NCBI RefSeq assembly: GCF_001682855.1
Contig: NZ_MAQW01000023.1
Span: forward strand, 1 to 47,801
From: Bacillus sp. FJAT-27264
GTDB taxonomy: Bacteria > Bacillota > Bacilli > Paenibacillales > Paenibacillaceae
Direction of reading: 5' to 3'
Length of the DNA stretch: 47,801 nucleotides
Shown here: positions 17,428 to 24,819 of the stretch, piece after piece
How positions within the stretch are numbered: position 1 is the first letter of the stretch
Layout of the letters: each line of letters begins with the position of its first letter
Translations under genes and position numbers: made by a program
Notes under the pieces: model-generated
What the model saw: only the letters and a program-made list of their open reading frames with translations
The model's database searches: none
Told to the model about the DNA's origin: nothing

Positions 17428-18192
17428 TTGTCTTTACAGCGGAGGCATTTGCTAAAACGAAATTATTTTTTTGCATTTCTTATCCTGATTACAGGGTTCG
17501 GCGGGCTGCTTGGTTACGATCTATATTTTAAGCCCTACGTGCTGGCCCAAACGGTAGTGAAGGTCAAGGTGGCAGACGGAAATTTTTTACCAAAAAATTA
17601 TGAGCTGACCGCTAATGATCTGTACCTGGATTCGGTTCAGACCAAGGACATTCCCACTGGTGTCATTACAGATATCCGGAAAGTTGAACATAAAATCACA
17701 AATGTCAATTTAACCAATGGAAGTATTCTCACAGATTACCTGATTGATGTCAGCGAGCTGGAACCTACGGCTGATGAAGGAATATTCCCAATTCCGAAGG
17801 AGGGGATTTATGCCATCAATGGTTCGTTGCGCAGCCGGGACAAGGTAGATATCTATCTGGTCGAGGGTGATTCTCGCAATACTAGTGCAGTCAGAGATCG
17901 CAACGCTGCCAATGGTATAAACAACCCGCCAGGAGTTTCAAGTGAAGGTAGGGACACTGCGGAGCTTCCCGAATCTGGAGCATCGCTATTTCTGGTCGGA
18001 GCCACAGTGAACTATGTGCGCTCAGAGGACAACAATGATGTGCTCGATTCAGAGCATGGCAACACGAATAATCGGTTCACATCGACGGGGAAGGTCGCGT
18101 CACCTGAACTGAAGCTGAAGAAAAGTGATGGCAGGCGCTTAGGTCAATATTTGGAGCAGGGCAAGAAGCTGTGGATTGTCCGGGTGGAGTAG
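17428..18192 (+). CDS. SAF-domain membrane protein (CpaB/RcpC-like)
   Basis: About 254 residues. One membrane helix near the N-terminus (about 13-32, FFAFLILITGFGGLLGYDL) is followed by an extracytoplasmic region. Its first part (VKVKVADGNFLPKNYELTAND) matches the SAF domain pattern of CpaB/RcpC proteins, which in Tad systems sit in the envelope and stabilise the pilus. The C-terminal third has a low-complexity Asn/Ser stretch. The frame opens at 17362, but AAGGAGG at 17413-17419 points to the TTG at 17428. It is the first gene of locus 2; locus 1 has no equivalent. Confidence 0.75.
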   Translation: MSLQRRHLLKRNYFFAFLILITGFGGLLGYDLYFKPYVLAQTVVKVKVADGNFLPKNYELTANDLYLDSVQTKDIPTGVITDIRKVEHKITNVNLTNGSILTDYLIDVSELEPTADEGIFPIPKEGIYAINGSLRSRDKVDIYLVEGDSRNTSAVRDRNAANGINNPPGVSSEGRDTAELPESGASLFLVGATVNYVRSEDNNDVLDSEHGNTNNRFTSTGKVASPELKLKKSDGRRLGQYLEQGKKLWIVRVE

Positions 18193-18213
18193 GAAGTAGG
18201 AGGGAGAACGTAC

Positions 18214-19278
18214 TTGAAGATTTTTAGCTTTGGAGTGGATCAACTGACTGTCAATGATATTAAGAATGCAGGCTTTACCGTCGTGACACAAAATGTGCTG
18301 CCTGATCCGCCCCATACGGAGGGGCACATGCTTCTCGCAACCAGCGAGCAGGTGCCGGTACAGACCTTGCGTGAGCTGCGCCACAGGTACCCGGGAACGA
18401 CGATTCTTTATGTGTATATGCAGAAGGGGGTTCACGGCTATCAGCCGGTGCATATGTTATGCGAGAGCCTGGGGGTTCATTTTATTCCTCCCCGTTCAAC
18501 CTCCTCAGCGATCATTGAGAAAATTCGTTTTATTTTGGAAGAGGATGGAGAGAAACGCAGCAATTTGGTTGGGTTTTTCGGGTCAGGGCCCGGAATCGGC
18601 TGTACAAGCGCGGCTAAGCTGTTTGCCTGGAGACTTGCAACGGCAGGCTTACGTGTTATTCTACTAGGTCTTGATTTATATGATCCAGGGTTTGACCGTA
18701 AAACAACAATCAGCCTGGACAGGCTGCGTCCAAGAATTACCGGTAAGATGCTGCACGCCGAGGATTTCGAGCAATTGATCAAGCAGGATGGTTATGTCTA
18801 TCTGCCGGGGAATTACGATTACTTGAGTGCTCAGGATTATCAGGAAGAGGAGATCGAGTATCTTTTGGCCCGGGCTGCGGAGAATGCCGATATCGTGATT
18901 GCTGATTTTGGCTCTATTCCGGAAAGTGCCGCCTGGTATGTGGGGATGCATCAAAGTGCGTTGCGACTGATTGTCACTCACCCCAAGCACGAATACAGGC
19001 TGGCACCTTTGTTGGAGTTGGCTGGGCATATGGATCTGGGACCACAAGATTTTCAATTGATTATTAACAGAAGCAATCTGGAAGAGATTACGACACCGAA
19101 GAACCTGGCACACCGGATCGGCAGCGAGATTATGTTGGAACTCCCATATGTTCAGCCGTTTCAGGATAATCTTCCACTTGGCAAAAGAGAGCTTCAGCAG
19201 ATTGATGACAAGGTGCACTTCTTAATGGTGGCACTTGGACTGGCACCCGAGACACGCAAGAAGGGGTTGTTCTCATGA
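18214..19278 (+). CDS. TadZ/ParA-like protein with degenerate P-loop
   Basis: 354 residues. The N-terminal ~110 residues look like the receiver-like domain of TadZ. A P-loop-like segment GSGPGIGCTSAAKLFA (123-138) is in the right place, but the lysine of GKT is replaced by Cys130. A Walker B-like strand ADIVIADFGSIP (about 228-239) remains. The protein probably binds nucleotide poorly or not at all and may act as a scaffold; TadZ proteins of other bacteria also have unusual P-loops. The start is TTG with GGAGGGAG 7 bp upstream. The stop overlaps the next start (ATGA). Confidence 0.75.
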   Translation: MKIFSFGVDQLTVNDIKNAGFTVVTQNVLPDPPHTEGHMLLATSEQVPVQTLRELRHRYPGTTILYVYMQKGVHGYQPVHMLCESLGVHFIPPRSTSSAIIEKIRFILEEDGEKRSNLVGFFGSGPGIGCTSAAKLFAWRLATAGLRVILLGLDLYDPGFDRKTTISLDRLRPRITGKMLHAEDFEQLIKQDGYVYLPGNYDYLSAQDYQEEEIEYLLARAAENADIVIADFGSIPESAAWYVGMHQSALRLIVTHPKHEYRLAPLLELAGHMDLGPQDFQLIINRSNLEEITTPKNLAHRIGSEIMLELPYVQPFQDNLPLGKRELQQIDDKVHFLMVALGLAPETRKKGLFS

Positions 19279-20711
19279 TCAGTGTTCAGGAGCCATTTTC
19301 TCTGAAAAGAAGTGTGATGCGCAGCAGCAAGCCCGGGAAGGAAGATTTCTACGCTTTCCTGCAAAAAATGAAAAATGATATGAATGCGGGATTAGAGCGG
19401 GAGGATGATTACTATTTCCAGCTCAATGCCAAGGCGCTGATTGGCGATCCCCAGGCAGTCAGCTACTTCATGAATGAGATTGAGAAGTATTTGCGTAAAA
19501 CACCGTTTACAGGACAGGTGCCAGAGGCATATCGAACGGCTGCAGAGGCGCTTTTTCACGAATGGAAGGGCTTTGGTCCAGCCTACCGCTGGTTTACCGA
19601 CCGGGCATACAGCGAGTCTACCGGACTGCAGATGATTGGAAAACAGATTTTTTATAACCACAAGGGACAGTTCGTTCTTTATCCGTACGAGATGCCTTCT
19701 CTGGACCGGGTGGAACAGCTGAAGCGATCTTTGCTGAAGAGTGATCCTAACAAAAAGCTGAACAAGGATCACCCTTCGGTTGAGTTTAAAATGGATGATC
19801 CACTCTGGCCCGGACGTTTCATCCGGCTGGCAATATGGGTATCCCCGCGGGTCTGGGAAGGCTTCACCACAATTTCGCTCAGACGGCAGGTTGTTGAGTT
19901 CCTTGATCTGGATGATCAGGCTGGCACGGAATGTATTCCGGCAGAGGCTGTGGAGTTGATACGGGCACTGGCAGGAACATTCCGTAACACAATCATCGCA
20001 GGCGCTGTCGGTTCGGGTAAAACAACGTTTGCCAATACGATTGTCGGTGAGCAATTGCTCGGTTCATCCTCTTGTATGGGAGTAGTCATGATTGAGAAGC
20101 ATCCGGAATCGACTCTGCCGTATCAGATCAAGGGTCATCGGATTATTCCGATCCAGGCGGCCAATGAGGAATTGATGGAGGTAGGCGTGGAATCGCTGCG
20201 GCATGACCCGAATATCGTCTACATGACTGAAATGCGTTACAACGAATGGGAGTTCTATCTTTGGAGCGGCGAAAAGGGTTATGACGGCATCACCGGTACG
20301 TTTCACACAGTTGATTCAGAAGATATTCCGTATCAGGGGGCTTTTGCTGTATCGACCCGCATTGGTGGAAGTCTGGAGGGACACTTGATTTCTGCTTTGA
20401 AGGCTTGTGAACTGGTCTTTATTCTAGAGAGTGTTCCGAATGGGAAAAAGCGGTTGGCCCGTATCTCGGAGGTATTTTACGATGAGGCCCGCAATTCGGT
20501 TTTTGCCAATGATCTGATGCGCTGGGACGGGGAGCGGAGAGAGTGGACATACAACGATAAGCTGACAGAAGCGCTGATGACCAAGATGGTCAAGAAAAAC
20601 GCCACCGCCGCCAAAATACTGCTCAAAGAGCTTGGACATCTGGCTGGTCTCAAACCGATGGCGCAGCCGCTGAAGGAAAGCTTGAAATCGAGGATTGTTC
20701 TTAACAAGTAA
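19275..20711 (+). CDS. Divergent TadA/CpaF-like secretion ATPase
   Basis: 478 residues. The C-terminal half is a type II/IV secretion ATPase: Walker A GAVGSGKT (243-250), Walker B-like PNIVYMTEMR (about 317-326) and a His-box-like GITGTFHTVDS (about 344-354). The Asp box of normal CpaF (IEDxxE) is changed to MIEKHPEST. The N-terminal 140 residues do not resemble the CpaF N-terminal domain and may dock a different partner. ATP hydrolysis is expected because Walker A and the Walker B acidic residue are intact. The start overlaps the TadZ-like stop by 4 bp, so the two are coupled. Confidence 0.85.
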   Translation: MISVQEPFSLKRSVMRSSKPGKEDFYAFLQKMKNDMNAGLEREDDYYFQLNAKALIGDPQAVSYFMNEIEKYLRKTPFTGQVPEAYRTAAEALFHEWKGFGPAYRWFTDRAYSESTGLQMIGKQIFYNHKGQFVLYPYEMPSLDRVEQLKRSLLKSDPNKKLNKDHPSVEFKMDDPLWPGRFIRLAIWVSPRVWEGFTTISLRRQVVEFLDLDDQAGTECIPAEAVELIRALAGTFRNTIIAGAVGSGKTTFANTIVGEQLLGSSSCMGVVMIEKHPESTLPYQIKGHRIIPIQAANEELMEVGVESLRHDPNIVYMTEMRYNEWEFYLWSGEKGYDGITGTFHTVDSEDIPYQGAFAVSTRIGGSLEGHLISALKACELVFILESVPNGKKRLARISEVFYDEARNSVFANDLMRWDGERREWTYNDKLTEALMTKMVKKNATAAKILLKELGHLAGLKPMAQPLKESLKSRIVLNK

Positions 20712-20723
20712 GGTGGTGAATCT

Positions 20724-21773
20724 ATGAATCTCTTGCAGTATTTACTACGGTTTGCTCTGCATGTTCTCGTGGTGTGGGCATTATGGCTGATGATTAAACC
20801 ACTCGTGGAGCAGCATTTACGGCAATTTGGGGAAAAGTTGGATCAGAAGCTGCACCGAAAAGCCAGCATGTTTGGGCAAAAGGTCAGCAGGTTCCGAAAG
20901 AGCCTGTGGATCTATCGCCATCTGGATCATCTGCTTTATTTTGCCCAGCGGAAGTACGAGCCCGGGATCAGTGTGATGCGTTTTATGTTTGGTTCTGGCA
21001 TAGTGTTTACGGCTGTTTTCTTATCCGGTCTATTGACACTAAGCGAGCTTCCCGGTCGTTTAAGCTTCGCTAACCCGTTTATGGAGGGGGTCACGTTTAA
21101 GCACGGGTTGCCCATTCAGGGGGCCTGGCGTTTTCCGTTATTTGCGGCCATTATTTCTGCGCTGATCCCATACTTTCGGTTAAGGTATGTCCATGCACAG
21201 CGTAAGGTACGCGGGAGTTATGATCTGCTGGACGTGGTGAAAATATCGACTAAATTCACACATCTATCGGTAGATTCCATTTTGAACAAAACAGCTGATT
21301 TTCTTACAGAAGATAATGTGCTGAAAACCCCGCTCAAGCTGCTTGGTGCTGCCTTTTCCAATTACAGTAATGAAAGAGAGTTGAATGAGGAGGCTGCACG
21401 CTTCTCTACCGCGATTGGAACAACCTTCGCCGTTGAGTTTGTGTCAGATTTGCTGTATTCGGAGAAGGAAGGCACACGTTATCTGAAAAACTCGCTCATG
21501 ATGCTGAACCGTTCGATGGAGCAGCAGCGGGAGACCATTATTTCGGTAAAAGCAAATAGTCGGGACGCAATCAGCCTGGGGCTGTACGGTAATCTGGTGG
21601 TGCTATTTTCATCTGTGGGAACCTTTATCTACATGCTGAAGCCTGATGTGTACCTGCGACTGCAGTTCGAGACTCCGATCGGCCTGACCTTTTTGATGAT
21701 TATCATTACTGGACTCTTTGTCTCCTTTGTCATCAGCACGGTTCTTGCCAGACCTAAACTGGACTACCATTAA
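20724..21773 (+). CDS. TadB/GspF-like membrane platform protein
   Basis: 349 residues. An N-terminal helix (about 8-24), a basic amphipathic stretch (35-65), a helix pair at about 90-160, a cytoplasmic T2SSF-like region (about 165-285) and two C-terminal helices give the layout of TadB. Sequence similarity to TadB of locus 1 is weak by eye, so the assignment rests on topology and on its place after the ATPase. AAGGTGGTG lies just upstream of the ATG. Together with the next gene it should form the membrane platform. Confidence 0.65.
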   Translation: MNLLQYLLRFALHVLVVWALWLMIKPLVEQHLRQFGEKLDQKLHRKASMFGQKVSRFRKSLWIYRHLDHLLYFAQRKYEPGISVMRFMFGSGIVFTAVFLSGLLTLSELPGRLSFANPFMEGVTFKHGLPIQGAWRFPLFAAIISALIPYFRLRYVHAQRKVRGSYDLLDVVKISTKFTHLSVDSILNKTADFLTEDNVLKTPLKLLGAAFSNYSNERELNEEAARFSTAIGTTFAVEFVSDLLYSEKEGTRYLKNSLMMLNRSMEQQRETIISVKANSRDAISLGLYGNLVVLFSSVGTFIYMLKPDVYLRLQFETPIGLTFLMIIITGLFVSFVISTVLARPKLDYH

Positions 21774-21784
21774 GGTGATGAACT

Positions 21785-22654
21785 ATGGATAGATTATTTT
21801 TGTTGCTTGCCACTTTGGGAGTTGCGTACGTTGCGTTGTTAGTTTTTGTGAGCAGTAGCAGTAAGCAGGAACGCTATCTTCTGAGACTTGGACTTAAGTG
21901 GAATAAGATTGGTGAGCGCGTGCAAAACGACCGTCTACAGCAGCTGCTGGACCATAGCGGGTTACCTGTTACGGCCCGCAAAATAACTCTGTTTCGTTAC
22001 TCCGCCGCGTTTATCTACCTTCTACTTCAGATTATTGGGGATTTCATCCGTGCCGCTCCATTCTCACTTTATGATCCATTGATTGCAGTCCTCATTCTTG
22101 TGGTTACCAGCCCTGTGCGTTATCTTCCATTCGGCTGGCTGCTGTCATGGTATCACCAGAGAACGATGGTGCAAAAGGATGGCGAGCTGATCTCCTTCAT
22201 ACGTCTCTATGAGAATAATAGGCTGCGCAAGCATGGGTATGTCCAGCTGTCTGCTTTTTGCGGAGGCTCTGCCGATCATTTTCAGTATATCCGTCAGGAT
22301 CTGCACGAGTTGTCAGAGCGCGCGGTCGATGAAGGGGTGGAACCGGCTATAGAATGGTTTTGTGGAAGGTTTCCGGCGAACCACAGCTTTATTAACGATA
22401 TTCGTTCCATTTTGCTGGCTACCGAGAGCATGGACGACGATGTAGAAGCCGCCAACTATCTGCGGGAACAGGGGAAAATCATCTCGAAAATCTCCAGTGA
22501 TCAGTATTTGCGGAAATGGTCCTTTATCGGGGATATTTCTACGATTGTGAACGTTATTCCGTCGATCGCCACGTTTTTGATGATTGTTTGTCTGGCGATG
22601 CAGTACATCATGTTAATAAAAGGGAATTTTGGTGGTGTAGGGATGTTCCAGTGA
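21785..22654 (+). CDS. TadC-like membrane platform protein
   Basis: 289 residues. There is an N-terminal helix (about 4-22), two helices at about 70-120, a soluble helical domain (about 130-240) with ELISFIRLYENNRLRKHG and ISKISSDQYLRKW, and a C-terminal helix (about 255-278). The layout is that of TadC. AAGGTGATG precedes the ATG, 11 bp after the TadB-like gene. Recognition is by layout and context; the sequence has drifted far from classical TadC. Confidence 0.62.
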   Translation: MDRLFLLLATLGVAYVALLVFVSSSSKQERYLLRLGLKWNKIGERVQNDRLQQLLDHSGLPVTARKITLFRYSAAFIYLLLQIIGDFIRAAPFSLYDPLIAVLILVVTSPVRYLPFGWLLSWYHQRTMVQKDGELISFIRLYENNRLRKHGYVQLSAFCGGSADHFQYIRQDLHELSERAVDEGVEPAIEWFCGRFPANHSFINDIRSILLATESMDDDVEAANYLREQGKIISKISSDQYLRKWSFIGDISTIVNVIPSIATFLMIVCLAMQYIMLIKGNFGGVGMFQ

Positions 22655-22712
22655 AAAATTGTAATATTCAAGAATCGGATAAAAATATACAATTAAAAGG
22701 GAGATATTAACA

Positions 22713-22922
22713 ATGAAAAAAGATGCTATATCTACAGGTATGTTTATCGCTATCGGATTTTTGTGCGTTGCTATCGTTATCGCCATCCTGGTTCCTGTCG
22801 TCCGTGATGTTGTTAACAATGCGCGTGACAGTAAACCAGACATTCCTAAAGTGATGAATGTACAACCGTCAGGACAGATTCAAAGTGCTGTAACCCGTTG
22901 GTTGACAGATAGCCAAGCGTGA
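22713..22922 (+). CDS. Small pilin-like membrane peptide A
   Basis: 69 residues. A short polar start MKKDAISTG is followed by one hydrophobic helix (about 10-31) and a polar tail. It occupies the place of the Flp pilin in the operon, after the two platform genes, but it has no glycine with Glu at +5, so prepilin peptidase cleavage is not expected. It is clearly related to the next small ORF (shared MKKD[A/S]IS and AIGF). AAAGGGAG lies 9 bp upstream of the ATG. It may be the filament subunit of this system (inference). Confidence 0.75.
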   Translation: MKKDAISTGMFIAIGFLCVAIVIAILVPVVRDVVNNARDSKPDIPKVMNVQPSGQIQSAVTRWLTDSQA

Positions 22923-22928
22923 CAAGAT

Positions 22929-23072
22929 ATGAAAAAGGACTCTATTTCTGTTGCGCTTTTTCTAGCCATTGGCTTTGTCATCGCCGGGATATTTATTACC
23001 GCAGCTACTGGCATCATTGGCGATAGCCAAGATGACATAATTACTTACACAAAGCAAGTAGAACAATACTAG
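22929..23072 (+). CDS. Small pilin-like membrane peptide B (47 residues)
   Basis: A very short gene likely to be missed by automatic annotation. It begins MKKDSISVALFLAIGFVIAG and continues with a hydrophobic stretch to about residue 30 and a polar tail ending in TKQVEQY. The shared start with peptide A shows a tandem duplication of a small membrane protein gene. Only a weak ribosome binding site is visible, and the ATG is 6 bp after the stop of peptide A, so translation is probably coupled. As with peptide A, no prepilin cleavage site is present. Confidence 0.7.
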   Translation: MKKDSISVALFLAIGFVIAGIFITAATGIIGDSQDDIITYTKQVEQY

Positions 23073-23087
23073 AAGGGGGCAGAATCC

Positions 23088-23468
23088 GTGAAAGCGACTG
23101 TCCTCAGGGCATTGTTCATGTGGCTCGTCCTCTTTATTATTTTGCAGCCTATATTCACTTATCTTGATTATTTGCTCGATCTGCAGGTGAAGGCGAATAC
23201 GTCATTTCTGACTCAAAAGGCGGCTACCGAGGGAATGGTTACCTCTGCAATGAGAAGCGAAGTGATATCTAACCTGAAGGCGGTCGGTTTTCCCGAAGCT
23301 TCGATCTCAATCACCAGCAGTACGGAAACCGTGCAGGCGCGCAAGCAGCGGATTGACGTGTATGTAACGGCACCGCGGATGAATCTATTTCCTTACAAAT
23401 TTTCCGGGATGTCGCAGCCGACACGTTATTACGGGCATGGATCCATCATGAGTGAGTATTTGGACTAG
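23088..23468 (+). CDS. TadE-like pseudopilin candidate
   Basis: 126 residues. There is one N-terminal hydrophobic helix (about 5-30, FMWLVLFIILQPIFTYLDYL), then a small mixed alpha/beta extracytoplasmic domain ending in YYGHGSIMSEYLD. Size, topology and position fit a minor pseudopilin of the TadE kind, but there is no conserved E5 residue and no glycine before the helix. The start is GTG with GAAGGGGG upstream. I do not recognise a more specific family. Confidence 0.6.
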   Translation: MKATVLRALFMWLVLFIILQPIFTYLDYLLDLQVKANTSFLTQKAATEGMVTSAMRSEVISNLKAVGFPEASISITSSTETVQARKQRIDVYVTAPRMNLFPYKFSGMSQPTRYYGHGSIMSEYLD

Positions 23469-23486
23469 ATAGGGATGGGCTAACAA

Positions 23487-23984
23487 ATGGACTATATTAT
23501 CAAACTGGCTTTTGTACTGTTGATCTTTATGTATTCCTGGTTTTTTCAGATTCAAAATCAGGAATGGGACATGCTGCGGAGCATGTTAAAGGATGCTGGT
23601 AACGTCGCAGTCCATGATGCCGCACAAGAAATGGATGAGGCAGCCCGCGCACAAGGCCGGCTGATTATCGACCCCGTCCAAGCTTATGCAACCTTTGAGG
23701 ATTCGCTTCGCCATAATCTGGGTCTAGGTAATGATCTCTCTCCTAAAGTGGGAAGTAGATTTCGAGACAAAGTCAAAATCGTCAAGTTCGATATCGTAGA
23801 TGAATCCAAAGGAGCAAGATTCCCATTACTCTACGAGGACCGTAAATACGGCATCACCAAATATCTACAAGGTCCTTCCGTTATAGCAGTGATAGAAACT
23901 AAGCATCCGGTATTGATTGCTAGAACAAAAATGCAAGAAGCCATTACCGTACCGGCAGTTCAGGAGTACAAGTACAATAAGTAA
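23487..23984 (+). CDS. Second pseudopilin-like membrane protein
   Basis: 165 residues. A short N-terminal helix (about 4-20, IIKLAFVLLIFMYSWFF) is followed by a polar, partly helical domain (NVAVHDAAQEMDEAARAQGR) and a beta-rich C-terminus. The NVAVHDAAQEMDE stretch after the helix is reminiscent of the region following the helix in TadE/TadF-like proteins. No prepilin site is seen. AGGGATGG precedes the ATG. This is the last gene of the compact part of the operon; 211 bp without a clear gene follow. Confidence 0.6.
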   Translation: MDYIIKLAFVLLIFMYSWFFQIQNQEWDMLRSMLKDAGNVAVHDAAQEMDEAARAQGRLIIDPVQAYATFEDSLRHNLGLGNDLSPKVGSRFRDKVKIVKFDIVDESKGARFPLLYEDRKYGITKYLQGPSVIAVIETKHPVLIARTKMQEAITVPAVQEYKYNK

Positions 23985-23990
23985 TTTAAG

Positions 23991-24037
23991 CGGCAATTTG
24001 AGCATCTGAGGAGTGTATGTCCTGGGCTCTGTTGCCG
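23991..24037 (+). other. Strong hairpin in the gap between machine genes and secreted-protein genes
   Basis: Nested stems CGGCAA/TTGCCG, GAGC/GCTC and AGGA/TCCT form one long hairpin just after the last pseudopilin-like gene. There is no T-run, so it is not a typical terminator. A perfect 12-bp palindrome ACCTGTACAGGT follows at 24065-24076. Together they may stabilise or process the operon mRNA, or be part of a leader for the next genes. No known riboswitch pattern was recognised. Confidence 0.5.
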
Positions 24038-24076
24038 TAATACATAAGTTAGTGATGACGGATAACCTGTACAGGT

Positions 24077-24172
24077 ATGGCGGAAAAACTACCCGGTGGA
24101 GATGAATCACTGAAGCATATTTGGAATGGTAAACCTGATCTGTGGCGAGTCTTAGCAGACCGCATCAAATAA
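24077..24172 (+). CDS. Possible 31-residue peptide or gene remnant
   Basis: An open frame of 31 codons (MAEKLPGGDESLKHIW onward, ending LADRIK) has protein-like composition but no good ribosome binding site. In another frame, just upstream, MTDNLYRYGGK resembles MTDNLSKYGLKK in the following secreted protein. The stretch may therefore be a decayed duplicate of the start of that gene rather than a real gene. Low confidence. Confidence 0.2.
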   Translation: MAEKLPGGDESLKHIWNGKPDLWRVLADRIK

Positions 24173-24195
24173 ATATTCTAAAGGAGATGTTTCGA

Positions 24196-24816
24196 ATGAA
24201 GAACACAATGATGAAGGTAACTCTAGCAGCAACCATGTTGGTAGGTGGAATTTTGGGGCAGGGTGCAGTGAACGTTTCGAATGCAGATGCAGCAGCGGCT
24301 ACTACTACAAAAGTCCAACCGATTATGACTGATAACTTGTCGAAGTATGGGCTGAAGAAAGATGTGGAACTGCCGGTGACGGTGACAGCTGGTGGACTGA
24401 ACTACACGCTTGAGAAGATCATGATCTATGATGCGAAATCGAATGATGCTCTGGCGTTAACTAAGAAGTATGGCTATAACATTAACGGTGCCCAGTATTT
24501 TATTTGGACAAAGATCACCATCGAGAATAAGAGTAGTAATCTTGTTCAACAAAATGTTAAAGATCTAAGTGAAAAATGGGCTCTTAATTTTGGTGACCTC
24601 TCAAAAGGTGATGCCTTTGCTGCTATGCCTAAGGCTAGTTACTATAAACCAAATAGCAAAGAAGCTTTGTGGGACTGGAGTTTGAAGCCAGGAGAAAAAC
24701 TCAGTACGTACCAAGGCTACCTCTACACTGGAGAAATTAATTACTTTAAGATTCGCTCGATCAATAAAAAAAAAACCGCTGACGCAGTATATGTTGTGGA
24801 ACCGAGAGGAAACTGA
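24196..24816 (+). CDS. Small secreted protein, DUF4352-like fold possible
   Basis: 206 residues. A Sec signal peptide (basic MKNTMMK, hydrophobic to about residue 25, likely cut after NADA) precedes a domain of about 165 residues. The segments YFIWTKITIENKSSN and WSLKPGEKLSTYQGYLYTGE recall the Ig-like DUF4352 fold, but the match is loose. AAGGAGATG lies just upstream of the ATG; the frame also opens further up at 24142. A run of ten A residues at 24766-24775 lies near the 3' end. It ends in two in-frame stops directly before the next gene. Confidence 0.65.
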   Translation: MKNTMMKVTLAATMLVGGILGQGAVNVSNADAAAATTTKVQPIMTDNLSKYGLKKDVELPVTVTAGGLNYTLEKIMIYDAKSNDALALTKKYGYNINGAQYFIWTKITIENKSSNLVQQNVKDLSEKWALNFGDLSKGDAFAAMPKASYYKPNSKEALWDWSLKPGEKLSTYQGYLYTGEINYFKIRSINKKKTADAVYVVEPRGN

Positions 24817-24819
24817 TAG

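Noticed and set aside
24130..24160. ACCTGATCTG string recalling part of a TPP riboswitch
   Set aside because: The other conserved TPP elements (such as CUGAGA in the right place) are absent, and the context is not thiamine-related.
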